Source of the DNA: Nonomuraea antri
GTDB lineage: Bacteria > Actinomycetota > Actinomycetes > Streptosporangiales > Streptosporangiaceae
NCBI RefSeq assembly: GCF_013283785.1
Contig: NZ_JABCPZ010000021.1
Coordinates: 1 to 64,000 of the forward strand
Direction of reading: 5' to 3'
DNA: 64,000 nt
The translations under genes were made by a program, and so were the position numbers. Positions 43,613 through 52,989 of this stretch are shown one piece after another (position 1 is the stretch's first letter; each line of letters begins with the position of its first letter). A model generated the notes under the pieces. That model was not told where the DNA came from. It saw only the letters and a program-made list of their open reading frames with translations, and ran no database searches.

Positions 43613-44668
43613 ATGACCCAGACGATGACGGCGGTCCGCATCCACGCGCACGGCGGCCCCGAGGTTTTGACGGTCGAGCAGGTCCCGATCCCCCGGCCCG
43701 GGCCGGGCGAGGTGCTGGTACGGGTCCGCGCGACCTCGGTGAGCTGGTTCGACGCCGGCTACCGCAAGGGCGTCATCAGGCCCAGGCCAGGACAGCGCGA
43801 GCTGGTCCTGCCGTTCCAGCTCGGCAGGGAGGCGGCCGGCGAGGTGGCCGCGCTCGGCGCCGGGGTCACCGGCTTCGCCGAGGGCGACCGGGTGGTGGTG
43901 ATGACCTGCCCGGCCTGCGGCAGGTGCGCGGCCTGCCTGCGCGGCGAGGACAACCTGTGCCTGGACACCGAGCTGCCCGGGCACCAGCGCTTCGGCGGCT
44001 ACGCCGAGTACGTGCTCGTGCCCCGGCACGGGCTGCTGCCCGCGCCGCCGGACCTCGGGTTCGAGACGCTGGCCTGCACGCTGTGGTCCTACGGCACGGT
44101 CCTGCACATGGTCAACGCCCGCGCCAAGGTACGCCCCGGCGAATCGGTGCTGGTCACCGGCGCCTCCGGCGGCATGGGCACGGCCGCACTGCAGCTCGCC
44201 AGGCTGGCCGGGGCCGGGCCGGTGATCGGCCTGACCGGCTCGAAGGAGAAGTACGACGCGGTGCTCGCGGCCGGCGCCGATCTCGCGCTCAACTATCGCG
44301 ATCCCGACCTGGCCGAGCAGATCCGCGAGCACGTGCCCGGCGGCGTGGACGTCGTGCTCGACAACGTGGGCGGCCCGATGCTGCCGCTGGCGATCGAGGC
44401 GGCGCGGACGGGCGGGCGCATCGTGCTGGCCGCCGTGATGGGCGGCAGGACCGCCGAGGTGGAGATCGGCGACATCTTCCGTAAGCACCTCGACATCCTG
44501 GGCACCCGCGCGGCCACCCGGCAGGAGCAGGAGCTGTGCCTGCGCCTGGCCGCGGCCGGGCGGATCTCCCCGGTGATCGCCGCCCGCTACCCGCTGGCCG
44601 AGGCGGCCGAGGCGCACCGGGCGCTGGACGAGCGGCGGTTCACCGGCAAGATCGTCCTGCTGCCCTGA
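43613..44668 (+). CDS. Zinc-type medium-chain dehydrogenase/quinone oxidoreductase
   Basis: A 351-residue MDR enzyme. The structural zinc loop CPACGRCAACLRGEDNLC is present. The NAD(P)-binding site is VLVTGASGGMGTAALQLARLAG. In place of the catalytic-zinc Cys-x-x-Asp is VSWFDAGYRKG, so the catalytic zinc may be absent, as in quinone reductases. It could oxidise an alcohol or reduce an enone in the island's pathway. ATG 43625 is an alternative start; neither has a ribosome site. Confidence 0.9.
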   Translation: MTQTMTAVRIHAHGGPEVLTVEQVPIPRPGPGEVLVRVRATSVSWFDAGYRKGVIRPRPGQRELVLPFQLGREAAGEVAALGAGVTGFAEGDRVVVMTCPACGRCAACLRGEDNLCLDTELPGHQRFGGYAEYVLVPRHGLLPAPPDLGFETLACTLWSYGTVLHMVNARAKVRPGESVLVTGASGGMGTAALQLARLAGAGPVIGLTGSKEKYDAVLAAGADLALNYRDPDLAEQIREHVPGGVDVVLDNVGGPMLPLAIEAARTGGRIVLAAVMGGRTAEVEIGDIFRKHLDILGTRAATRQEQELCLRLAAAGRISPVIAARYPLAEAAEAHRALDERRFTGKIVLLP

Positions 44669-44701
44669 CGGCGGCGGTTCATCGGCAAGGCCGCCCTGAC
44701 G
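44632..44701 (+). repeat. Partial tandem duplication of the 3' end of the dehydrogenase gene
   Basis: The last 39 bases of the gene (44632-44670) are followed directly by an imperfect, shortened copy (44671-44701). The copy would read RRFIGKAAL and a stop in place of RRFTGKIVLLP and a stop. The copy is outside the reading frame in use and looks like decaying duplicated sequence. Confidence 0.7.
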
Positions 44702-44708
44702 GTGACGG

Positions 44709-45083
44709 TCAGCGGGGCACGAGCTTGAGCGTGGTCTCCCGCGCGCCCGAGGCCACCATCGGGTCGACGTAGTCGCTGCTGAAGCGGCCGTACTTGGTGC
44801 GGTAGGCGTCGTCGATCGCCTCGTTGACGGCCGGGTCGCGTTCCTCGGCGAGCGTGACGTCCCTGTCGACGCCGCCGGCGCTGATGTGGCCCTCATGGCT
44901 GGCCTGGGCGGCGCGGAACCAGCCGCCGTCGCGCCCCTTGAAGGAGCGGACGAACAGGTCGTCGCCCCGCCGGACCACCCAGATCGTCACCGGCCTGCCC
45001 GGCGCGCCGCCGTCGGCCGGGGTGATCCGCAGTTCGTCGGCCGCCTCGATCCGGTTGAGCTCGTCACTCGTCCACGTGGCCAT
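44709..45083 (-). CDS. DUF2255 family protein
   Basis: A 124-residue protein: WTSDELNRIEAADELRITP at the start, TIWVVRRGDDLFVRSFKGRDGGWFRAA in the middle and YRTKYGRFSSDYVDPMVASGARETTLKLVPR at the end. This is the DUF2255 pattern; its beta-barrel resembles nitroreductase/F420-type proteins but no reaction is known. ATG has GGAG about 9 bases upstream. It diverges from the rph gene. Confidence 0.88.
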   Translation of the reverse strand: MATWTSDELNRIEAADELRITPADGGAPGRPVTIWVVRRGDDLFVRSFKGRDGGWFRAAQASHEGHISAGGVDRDVTLAEERDPAVNEAIDDAYRTKYGRFSSDYVDPMVASGARETTLKLVPR

Positions 45084-45207
45084 GTTCCGGTCTCCTTCAT
45101 CGCATTCCCGCACGGAACGGTAGCCAGCGGGCCCGCGGCGGCGGCCGGTCCGCGCGCGCCGCCTGCCGAGTCCGCACGAAGTCAACGCCATGGCATTACC
45201 CTCGCTG

Positions 45208-45238
45208 ATTACAATACAGTACAGAGTTGTATTGTAAT
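45208..45238. promoter_or_regulatory. 10-base perfect palindrome before rph
   Basis: ATTACAATAC (45208-45217) and GTATTGTAAT (45229-45238) flank an 11-base centre. This AT-rich site stands out in GC-rich DNA. TACAAT within the left arm matches a -10 element. It lies 18 bases before the rph ATG and between divergent genes, so it is a likely operator. The rifampin-associated element reported before many actinomycete rifamycin-resistance genes is not seen here. Confidence 0.6.
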
Positions 45239-45255
45239 GAGAGACGGGAGCGGCC

Positions 45256-47901
45256 ATGAGCGCCTACGTGCTCGGGTTCCACCACATCGACAAGAGCCAC
45301 CTCCCCCTGGTCGGCGGCAAGGGCGCCAACCTCGGCGAGCTGTCGGCCATCCCCGGCGTGCGCGTGCCGGCCGGGTTCTGCGTCACCACCGAGGCGTACG
45401 AGCAGGTCGTGGCCGGCGACCCGGCGATCGGCGAGCTGATCGACGGGCTGGCCGGGCTGCGCGCCGACGACCGGGCCGGCATCGCCGCCGCCTGCGGCCG
45501 GTTGCGTGCCGCCATCGAGGCGCTGGCCGTGCCCGCGGAGATCCGCGACGACGTCGTCCGGCTGCTGGCCGAGCCGGGCGGCCAGGACGCCGCCTGGGCG
45601 GTGCGCTCCAGCGCCACCGCCGAGGACCTGCCGTCCAGCTCCTTCGCCGGGCAGCAGGACACCTACCTGAACGTGCGCGGCGCCGAGGCGGTGATCGACG
45701 CCGTGCGCCGCTGCTGGGCGTCGCTGTTCACCGACCGGGCGACCGCCTACCGGGTGCGCAACGGCTTCGGCCACCGCGCGGTGCGGCTGTCGGTGGTGGT
45801 GCAGCGGATGGTCTTCCCCGACGCGGCGGGCATCATGTTCACCGCCGACCCGGTCTCGGGCAACCGCCGGGTGGTCTCCATCGACGCCGGGTTCGGTCTC
45901 GGCGAGGCGTTCGTCTCCGGGCTGGTCGACGCCGACAACTACCGCGTCAGGGCCGGGCGGATCATCGGCAGGCGCGTCGCCACGCAGACCGTCGAGCTGC
46001 GCGCCCTGCCCTCCGGCGGCACCCGCGAGCAGCCCGTCGAGCCGGCGCGGCAGCACGCGCAGACGCTCACCGACGAGCAGATCGTGCACCTGGAGAGCCT
46101 GGGACGGCAGATCGAGGCGCACTTCGGCCGCCCCCAGGACATCGAGTGGGCGCTGCACGAGGGCGTCTTCCACGTCCTGCAGAGCCGTCCCGTCACCACG
46201 CTCTACCCGGTGCCGCCCGCGCCCGACGACAAGAACCGCGTCTACGTCTCCTACGGGCACCGGCAGATGATGACCGACGCCTTCGCCCCGCTGGGCCTGT
46301 CGTTCTTCGCCCTGCTGCACGAGCGGCTCGGCCGCACCGCGGGCGTGGTGGCGGGCAACCGCTTCTACAAGGACGTCTCGGCCGAGCTGTCGTCCACCTG
46401 GGCCAGGCCGGCCACGCTCAAGAGCCTCGACCAGGTCGACGCCCTGATGGCGGCCGCGCTGCGCGCGGTGCTGAAGCGCAAGGACTTCACCGCCTCCCTG
46501 GCCCACGGCAGGACGTCGATGCTGGACTTCGGCGAGGGCGGACCGCTGCCGATCGCCCGCCAGTACCTCAAGCTGGCCCGCGAGGACGATCCCCGCGTCG
46601 TCCCCGAGCTCATCGCGCACACCGAGGCGACGGTCGAGCGGCTGCGCGCGGACATCGCCGGCGTCTCGGGCGACGAGTTGTTCGCCCTCATCCTCGACGA
46701 CCACAAGGTGCTGGCCGAGCTCACCTTCGACCCGCGCAGCGTGGCCGCCGCCTTCCTCGGCATCCAGTCGGTGAACTGGGTCAACAAGCACCTGGCCACC
46801 TGGCTGGGGGTGCGGAACGCCGCCGACGCCGTCGCCCAGTCCGCCGACCACAACGTGGTGGCCGCCATGGGGCTCGACCTGCTGGACGTGGCCGATGTCG
46901 TACGCGAGCGCCCCGAGGTGGTGCGGTACCTGCGCACGGCCGCGCGCGACACCTTCTTCACCGGCCTGAGCGCGCTGCCCGGCGGCCCGGCCGCCGCCGA
47001 CGCGATCCGCGGCTACCTGCGCACCTACGGCATGCACTGCGCCGGTGACATCGACATCACCAGGACCCGGTGGAGCGAGGACCCGACGCTGCTCGTCCCG
47101 CTGCTGCTGAGCAACGTCGACAACTTCCCGCCCGGCGAGCGCGGCCGCCGCGCCGAGCGGGGCCGCGCGGAGGCGGAACGCGCCATGGACGACCTGCTCG
47201 CCCGCCTGGCGGAACTGCCCGGCGGCGCGGCCAAGGCCAGGAAGGCGGCCAAGAAGATGAGCCTGATCAGGCACTTCATCGGCTACCGCGAATACTCCAA
47301 GCACGCGCTGCTGCTGCGCTACGAGATCTACAAGCGGGCGCTCATGGCCGAGGCCGCCCGGCTGGCCGAGCGCGGCGTGATCGAGACGCCCGAGGACGTG
47401 TACTACCTGTCCATCGAGGAGTTCAGGCAGGTGGTGCGCACCGGGAAGCTGGATGCCGGGCTCGTGGCCGCCCGCCGCGAGGAGCACGAGACGTACCAGA
47501 AGCTCACCCCGCCCCGGGTGATCACCTCGGAGGGCGAGGTGATCTCCGGCGAGTACGACGCGGGCCACCTGCCCGCGGGCGCGCTGGCCGGCATCGCCGT
47601 GTCGTCGGGCGTGGTGACGGGCCGGGCGCGGGTGGTGCGCGACATGTCCGAGGCCGACGTGCGTGAGGGTGACATCCTCGTCACGGTCTTCACCGACCCG
47701 AGCTGGTCGCCGCTGTTCGTGTCGGTCAAGGGCGTCGTCATGGAGGTCGGCGGGGTGATGACGCACGGCGCGGTGGTGGCCCGCGAGTACGGGCTGCCCG
47801 CGGTCGTCGGCGTGGAGGGCGCCACCCGGCGGATCGAGGACGGGCAGCTCATCCGGGTGAACGGCGCCGAGGGATACGTGGAGATCCTGAAGGACTCGTG
47901 A
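45256..47901 (+). CDS. rph: Rifampin phosphotransferase
   Basis: An 881-residue PEP-synthase-like enzyme that inactivates rifamycins by phosphorylation using ATP. The ATP-grasp part is about 1-315 (LVGGKGANLGEL, RSSATAEDLPSSSFAGQQDT). The rifamycin-binding middle part is about 325-770. The swivelling His domain follows, with catalytic His837 in GGVMTHGAVVAREYGLPAVVG; MTHGAVVAREYG marks rph rather than PpsA, which has a SHAAI-type motif. Length fits the family (about 865). GGGAG precedes the ATG. PEP synthase is the alternative and is less likely. Confidence 0.9.
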   Translation: MSAYVLGFHHIDKSHLPLVGGKGANLGELSAIPGVRVPAGFCVTTEAYEQVVAGDPAIGELIDGLAGLRADDRAGIAAACGRLRAAIEALAVPAEIRDDVVRLLAEPGGQDAAWAVRSSATAEDLPSSSFAGQQDTYLNVRGAEAVIDAVRRCWASLFTDRATAYRVRNGFGHRAVRLSVVVQRMVFPDAAGIMFTADPVSGNRRVVSIDAGFGLGEAFVSGLVDADNYRVRAGRIIGRRVATQTVELRALPSGGTREQPVEPARQHAQTLTDEQIVHLESLGRQIEAHFGRPQDIEWALHEGVFHVLQSRPVTTLYPVPPAPDDKNRVYVSYGHRQMMTDAFAPLGLSFFALLHERLGRTAGVVAGNRFYKDVSAELSSTWARPATLKSLDQVDALMAAALRAVLKRKDFTASLAHGRTSMLDFGEGGPLPIARQYLKLAREDDPRVVPELIAHTEATVERLRADIAGVSGDELFALILDDHKVLAELTFDPRSVAAAFLGIQSVNWVNKHLATWLGVRNAADAVAQSADHNVVAAMGLDLLDVADVVRERPEVVRYLRTAARDTFFTGLSALPGGPAAADAIRGYLRTYGMHCAGDIDITRTRWSEDPTLLVPLLLSNVDNFPPGERGRRAERGRAEAERAMDDLLARLAELPGGAAKARKAAKKMSLIRHFIGYREYSKHALLLRYEIYKRALMAEAARLAERGVIETPEDVYYLSIEEFRQVVRTGKLDAGLVAARREEHETYQKLTPPRVITSEGEVISGEYDAGHLPAGALAGIAVSSGVVTGRARVVRDMSEADVREGDILVTVFTDPSWSPLFVSVKGVVMEVGGVMTHGAVVAREYGLPAVVGVEGATRRIEDGQLIRVNGAEGYVEILKDS

Positions 47902-47921
47902 CCCCCCGGCGCCGTCCCCGG

Positions 47922-48845
47922 TCAGCGGGCCCTGAGCCCGTCGCGGACGCCCCGGTGCGCCGGGGTCCAGCCCAGCTCGCGGGTGGCCTTGGCGTGGGAG
48001 ATCCGCATCGTCGTGTCGATCATCAGGCAGCCCAGGTAGGGCACGGCGGCGCGGATCAGCCACCGGGGCATCGCGACGGGCCGCGGCGTGCCGTGCGCCC
48101 GCGCCACCTCGGTCATGAAGTCGCGCCAGCTCATCGGCTCGTCGTCGACGACGTTGTACGCCTGACCGGCCCGGCCGCGCTCCATCGCGGCCACGGCGGC
48201 CACGGCCGCGTCGTGCACGTGGACGAACGACGTGGTCCCCGTCGCGCCCCTGGGCAGGACCGGGATCCGCCTGCGCATCATGCCGGCGAACATGTCGCTG
48301 AAGGCGTTGCGGCCGTAGAACATGCCGTAACGCAGGGCGACGCCCTCGATCCCGGCCGCGGCGAACACCTGGCGCTCGGTCGCCACGCTGGAGTCGGTCA
48401 CCAGGTCGGCCACGGTGCCGACGTGCACGCCGAAGTCGTCGTCCTCGGTCAGGATCCGCGTGCCGTGGTCGCGGTAGCCGTAGCCGGTGATGAGCGACTG
48501 GGTGACGAAACGGCGCGCGCCGACCTCACGGGCGGCGCGCAGGAGGTGCGCGGTGCCCCGGTCGCGCAGGGCGAGGGTCGGGTCGTCCGGGCCCAGCCTG
48601 CGCGGGGCGTCGCGCAGCGCCGTCGCCTGGTGCATGACCACGTCGGCGCTCTGTCCCTCGACCGCGCGGAGCAGGCCGTCGCCGTCCAGCACGTCGGCGA
48701 CCAGCGCGTGCGCGCCGCGCTCGGTGACCAGCCGCTCCTTGGCCGGGTCGCGGACCAGGGCGATCACCTCGTGGCCCGCCGCGGCCAGCGCCGACAGCAG
48801 CGGGATCCCTATCGCGCCGGTCGCCCCGGCCAGCAGCACCCTCAT
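47922..48845 (-). CDS. NAD(P)-dependent epimerase/dehydratase family protein
   Basis: A 307-residue extended-SDR protein. The cofactor motif is VLLAGATGAIGIPLL at the start, and DVVMHQATA marks the second strand. The usual Tyr-x-x-x-Lys is not clear; VATERQVFAAAG stands in its place, so it is an atypical SDR. FVHVHDAAVAAVAAM and YNVVDDEPMSWRDFM are typical of the substrate half. Substrate unknown. Same strand as the AfsR and flavin-oxygenase genes, 94 bases downstream of the latter. Confidence 0.88.
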   Translation of the reverse strand: MRVLLAGATGAIGIPLLSALAAAGHEVIALVRDPAKERLVTERGAHALVADVLDGDGLLRAVEGQSADVVMHQATALRDAPRRLGPDDPTLALRDRGTAHLLRAAREVGARRFVTQSLITGYGYRDHGTRILTEDDDFGVHVGTVADLVTDSSVATERQVFAAAGIEGVALRYGMFYGRNAFSDMFAGMMRRRIPVLPRGATGTTSFVHVHDAAVAAVAAMERGRAGQAYNVVDDEPMSWRDFMTEVARAHGTPRPVAMPRWLIRAAVPYLGCLMIDTTMRISHAKATRELGWTPAHRGVRDGLRAR

Positions 48846-48939
48846 CGCGCCCGCTCCGCATCCGTCATGATCTGACCCCCTTGTCGTCGGTTGAGCACGG
48901 CACTACGACGGGGCAGCCGGTCGCGGTGTGACAGTTCGC

Positions 48940-50070
48940 TCAGCGGAACGCCGGGACGGTGGGCGGACGGCCCATGAGCACCGCGCCGGCCGCGTCGTAC
49001 ATGGCCGGGCTCAGGAAGGCGTGTTCCTGCGGCACCAGCGCGTCGCCGAGCAGGTCGAGCAGCGGGTGACCGCGGTGGATCGCGGCCGAGCCGGACAGCG
49101 AGACGACCTTGCCGACCACCTCTGCCGCGGTCCTGGCCAGGTGGGCGGCCGACAGCCGCAGGTGTGCGTTCTGCTCGTCGCCGACCTGGCCGCCGGCCGC
49201 GACCGCCTGCCAGGCCTCGCCGACGGCCTCGTAGAAGTAGGCGCGGGCCGAGCGCAGCGCGGCCTCTGCCTCGGCGATGCCCGCCCGGTAGTAGGGCCGG
49301 TCGGCCAGTTGCGGCGCGCCGGTGATGCCGGCCTGGCCGGCGCCTGCCCGCTCGGCGAAGTCGAGGGCGGCGCGGGCGACGCCGGCCGAGACGACCGACA
49401 GCGCCTGGGCCGCGTACGTGATCGCCGGGTAGCGGTAGAGCGGCTCGTCGATCACCGGTGGCCCGCCGCGGATGAACGACCACTCCCTGCCGACCTCGAC
49501 GTCCTTGGCCACCAGGTCGAACGAGCCGGTCGCGCGCATGCCGACCACGTCCCAGTCCGGCACGATCTCCAGCCGGTCGGGGCGGACCAGCACGCCGCGC
49601 GGCTTGCCGGAGGTGGAGTCGTCGCCGGGGATGCCGACGCAGACGATGTCGGCGGCCATGCAGCCGCTGGCGTACTTCCACCGGCCGTTGAGCAGGAAGC
49701 CGCGCTCGGTCGGCGTGGCTTGCTGGACCGGGAACAGCCCGCCGGCCAGCACCACGTCGGGGCCGCCCGCGTACAGCTCGGCCTGGGTCTCCAGCGGCAG
49801 CGGGCCCAGGTAGACGAGCTGGGCGCCGAAACTGGCGACCCAGCCGGTGGAGCCGTCGACGGCGGAGATCCGCTCGATCTTGGCGAGGAATTCCGCCGGT
49901 GGCATCGTCCGGCCGCCGAAGCGTTCCGGGGTGGCCGACCGGTACAGGCCGAGCTCCTTGAGCCTGGCGACGAAGTCCGCGGGGACGTAGCGCAGCTCGT
50001 GGAACTCCGCGCGGCGCCTGGCCAGTTCGGCGAGCAGGTCGCCGAACGCGTCCGATCCTTGCTGTGTCAT
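48940..50070 (-). CDS. Flavin-dependent monooxygenase of the acyl-CoA dehydrogenase fold (HsaA/HpaB-type oxygenase component)
   Basis: A 376-residue protein of the group D flavin monooxygenase/acyl-CoA dehydrogenase fold. Family segments are VDGSTGWVASFGAQ, GRWKYASGCMAADIVCVGI, WDVVGMRATGSFDLVAKDVEVG and the end SGSAAIHRGHPLLDLLGDALV. These match two-component hydroxylases such as HsaA of steroid breakdown, or pigment and indole hydroxylases. A flavin reductase partner is not nearby. The ATG has GGGAG 7 bases upstream. Acyl-CoA dehydrogenase proper is less likely because the catalytic Glu region is not present. Confidence 0.87.
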   Translation of the reverse strand: MTQQGSDAFGDLLAELARRRAEFHELRYVPADFVARLKELGLYRSATPERFGGRTMPPAEFLAKIERISAVDGSTGWVASFGAQLVYLGPLPLETQAELYAGGPDVVLAGGLFPVQQATPTERGFLLNGRWKYASGCMAADIVCVGIPGDDSTSGKPRGVLVRPDRLEIVPDWDVVGMRATGSFDLVAKDVEVGREWSFIRGGPPVIDEPLYRYPAITYAAQALSVVSAGVARAALDFAERAGAGQAGITGAPQLADRPYYRAGIAEAEAALRSARAYFYEAVGEAWQAVAAGGQVGDEQNAHLRLSAAHLARTAAEVVGKVVSLSGSAAIHRGHPLLDLLGDALVPQEHAFLSPAMYDAAGAVLMGRPPTVPAFR

Positions 50071-50126
50071 CTCGACTCCCGGTGGGTTCGGTCGCTCTGC
50101 GGCTACCTTCCCCCTCCCGGCGCCGG

Positions 50127-52877
50127 TCAGCCCAGTTCGGCCAGCAGGGACTCGACGCCGGCCGCGTCGGGCACGCCCAGCTCGGTGTAGCGCTCCAGGG
50201 CGCGTTTGGCGTGGTCGCGGGCTTCGTCCACGGCGCCGCCGTCGCGGCAGGCGTGCGCCAGCCCCTCGTGGGCGCGGGCCTCTTCGAGCCTGTCGCCCAG
50301 TTCGCGGGCCAGCTCCAGCGCCTGCCGGTGCTGCTCGCCCGCCTGCTCGGGCCGGCCCTGCCGCCGGTAGACCTGGCCGATGAGGTCGAGCACGCGGGCC
50401 TCGCCGTTCCTGCTGCCCACCCGGCGGTGCAGCTCCAGCGCGCGGAGCTGGTGGTCGAGCGCTTCGTCGTGGCGGCCCTGCCGCTCGTGGCTGATGCCCA
50501 GGCTGCTCAGTGAGTGCGCCTCGCCGACCGGGTTGCCCAGCTCGCGGCTGAGTTCCAGCGCCCGCGTGAGGTGGTGGTCGGCCTGCTCGTAGTCGCGCTG
50601 CCGCAGGCACACGTTGCCGAGCGTGTTGTGCGCCCGCGACTGGCCGAGCCGGTCGCCGCTCTCCCGGCACAGCTCCAGGGCCGGCCGGCAGGTCTCGTAC
50701 GCCTCCGCGAACCGGCCCTGCCGCCAGTGCACCCAGGCCAGGTCGAGCAGCGCCAGCGCCTCGGCGGCCCGGTCGCCGCCCCGGCGGGCGGCGGCCAGCG
50801 CCTTGCCGTGCAGGGTGATCGCGTCGGCGTGGTGCGCGTGGTCGTCGAAGTACGGGTGCAGCAGCGTGGCCAGGTGGGCGGCGTGCGCCGGCCAGTCGCC
50901 GTCGGCCGCGCACCCGCCCGCGGCCACCAGGTCGGCCCGCTCGGCGTCCAGCCAGGCGAGCGCGGCGGCCTGGTCGCGCAGGGGCACGGGCTCGGAGTCC
51001 GGCTCGGGCACGGCGGGCCTGCGGAGTTTCCCGAACGGGTAGAGCAGGCCGACCGCCGTGGCGGCGGTGTGCCGGTAGTGGTCGAGCAGCCGGGTGAGCG
51101 CGTCATGCCTGGCCGCGTCGTCCTCCTCGGCGGCGGCGGTGGCCCTGGCGTGCTCGCGCAGCAGGTCGTGGAAGGTGTAGCGGCCGGGCTCGTGCTGGGC
51201 CAGGACGTGCGCGTCGAGCAGGTCCTCCAGCAGCGTCTCCGCCTCGTCCACGGTGACGCCGGCCAGCGCGGCGGCGGCGTAGGCGTCGACGTCGCGGCCG
51301 GGGTGCACGCCGAGCAGCCGGAACATGCGCTGGTGCGGGGCGTCCAGGTGCACGTACGACAGCGCGAACGCGGCGGCCACGCCCCGGTCGGGCGTGGACA
51401 GCTCGGCCAGCCGCCTGCGCTCGTCGCGCAGCCGCCCGGCCAGGTACTCGACCGTCCAGCGGGGGCGGTGGCGGAGCCTGGCGGCGGCGATGCGCACGGC
51501 CAGCGGCAGGAACCCGCACAGTTGCAGCACGTCGAGCACCGCGCTCGGACCGGCCGTGGCCCGTTCGCCGACGATCGAGGTGAACAGGCCGACGCCGTCC
51601 TTGGCCGGCAGCACGTCCATGGACAGGGCGTGCGCGCCGTCGAGGTCGATCAGCCGGCGGCGGCTGGTGACCAGGACCAGGCTGCCCGCGGCCCCGGGCA
51701 GCAGGGGCAGCACGTGCGCGGTGTCGGCCACGTTGTCCAGCACGACGACGGCGCGGCGATCGGCCAGCTCGGCCCGCCACAGCGCGGCCCGCTCGGCGAG
51801 CGTGGCGGGGACGCGTTCGGCCGGCACCCCGAGCTGGCGCAGCAGGGTCTCCAGCGCGGCGGCCGGCTCGACCGGTTCGTGCCCGGCGGTGTGCGCCTGC
51901 AGGTCGACGAAGAGCTGCCCGTCGGGGTAGTGCTCGGCCAGGCGGTGCGCGGCGTGGATGACCAGGGTCGTCTTGCCGATTCCGGCCATGCCGTCGATGG
52001 CCAGGATGGGGACGTCCGGGCGGTGGGTGGCGATCCGCTCGATCTCGCCGGTCCGTCCGGCGAAGTCCGGGATGTCGTAGGGCAGGAAGTTGGCCCGCCG
52101 GCCGGGTTCGCGGGCCGGCTCGGCCTGTTCGCGCCGGTGCTGCAGCTCCGGGTCGTCGCGCAGGATGCCCTGCTCCAGCGCGGTGAACGCGCGGCCGGGG
52201 TCGAGCCCCTGCTGCTCGGCCAGCGATTCGCGCAGCGACCTGGCCACGGCCAGCGCGTCGGCCTGCCGTCCCGCGCGGTGCAGGGCGAGCATCAGGTGGC
52301 CGGCCAGCTTCTCGCGCAGCGGGTACGCGGCCACGTGCGCGGACAGCTCGTCGATCAGCTCCTCGTGCCGGCCCAGGGCGAGTTCGAGTTCGGCCAGACG
52401 CTCGATCGCCGACAGCCGCCGCTGGTCGAGCCGGGACCTGGCGCTCTCGACGTAGTCGGCGTGCACGTCGGCGAGCGGCTGGCCGCGCCACAGGGCCAGG
52501 GCCTCGCGCACGCGCGCCGCGGCGGCGGCCGGTTCGGCGTCCGCGGGCACGTCGGACACCTGGGCGGCGAACTCCTGGGCATCGAGCCAGGCCGGCTCGA
52601 TCACGTAGCCGCCGGCCCTGGTGGCCAGCAGCGTGTCGGCCTCCGCCTCGCGCAGGACGCGGCGGATCGCCGTGATGGCGGCCTGGACCTGCGCGCGGGC
52701 GGTGTCGGGCGGCGTGAGCCCCCACACCGCGTCGATCAGCTGGTCGGGGCTGAGCACGGCGCCGGCGTGCAGCAGCAGGTACGCCAGCACCGCCCGATGC
52801 CGGGGCGCCAGGCCGGTCAGCTCCCGGCCACCGGCGGTGACCTGAACGGGCCCCAGGACGGCGAACCGTACCTCCAA
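50127..52877 (-). CDS. AfsR/SARP-family transcription regulator with NB-ARC and TPR domains
   Basis: A 916-residue regulator. The first about 90 residues form an OmpR-like winged helix (VRFAVLGPVQVTAGGRELTG onwards) and a bacterial activation domain follows to about 240. An NB-ARC ATPase has the P-loop GMAGIGKTT near 296-304 and VVLDNVADT. TPR repeats fill about 620-910. The TTG start at 52877 gives the family's typical beginning and follows GAGGAGG by 5 bases; ATG at 52910 is the alternative. Such proteins often switch on secondary metabolism. The HsaA-type gene is 56 bases downstream and could be a target or co-transcribed. Confidence 0.92.
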   Translation of the reverse strand: MEVRFAVLGPVQVTAGGRELTGLAPRHRAVLAYLLLHAGAVLSPDQLIDAVWGLTPPDTARAQVQAAITAIRRVLREAEADTLLATRAGGYVIEPAWLDAQEFAAQVSDVPADAEPAAAAARVREALALWRGQPLADVHADYVESARSRLDQRRLSAIERLAELELALGRHEELIDELSAHVAAYPLREKLAGHLMLALHRAGRQADALAVARSLRESLAEQQGLDPGRAFTALEQGILRDDPELQHRREQAEPAREPGRRANFLPYDIPDFAGRTGEIERIATHRPDVPILAIDGMAGIGKTTLVIHAAHRLAEHYPDGQLFVDLQAHTAGHEPVEPAAALETLLRQLGVPAERVPATLAERAALWRAELADRRAVVVLDNVADTAHVLPLLPGAAGSLVLVTSRRRLIDLDGAHALSMDVLPAKDGVGLFTSIVGERATAGPSAVLDVLQLCGFLPLAVRIAAARLRHRPRWTVEYLAGRLRDERRRLAELSTPDRGVAAAFALSYVHLDAPHQRMFRLLGVHPGRDVDAYAAAALAGVTVDEAETLLEDLLDAHVLAQHEPGRYTFHDLLREHARATAAAEEDDAARHDALTRLLDHYRHTAATAVGLLYPFGKLRRPAVPEPDSEPVPLRDQAAALAWLDAERADLVAAGGCAADGDWPAHAAHLATLLHPYFDDHAHHADAITLHGKALAAARRGGDRAAEALALLDLAWVHWRQGRFAEAYETCRPALELCRESGDRLGQSRAHNTLGNVCLRQRDYEQADHHLTRALELSRELGNPVGEAHSLSSLGISHERQGRHDEALDHQLRALELHRRVGSRNGEARVLDLIGQVYRRQGRPEQAGEQHRQALELARELGDRLEEARAHEGLAHACRDGGAVDEARDHAKRALERYTELGVPDAAGVESLLAELG

Positions 52878-52989
52878 CCTCGCCTCCTCGGGACGTATGG
52901 GGACAGCCATAGCGAACGCATCGAGAATCTATCAACCCCGCCTTCCATCATGAATTCACCAGGTCAGCAACGGTGAAGGGAATCAGACC

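Noticed and set aside
45190..45237. 15-codon frame before rph, possible leader peptide
   Set aside because: No ribosome site, no run of one amino acid and no hairpin pair typical of attenuation. It only covers the palindrome.
45196..48063. 955-codon open frame on the minus strand opposite rph
   Set aside because: It is the antisense shadow of a clear rph gene and has no recognisable domain.
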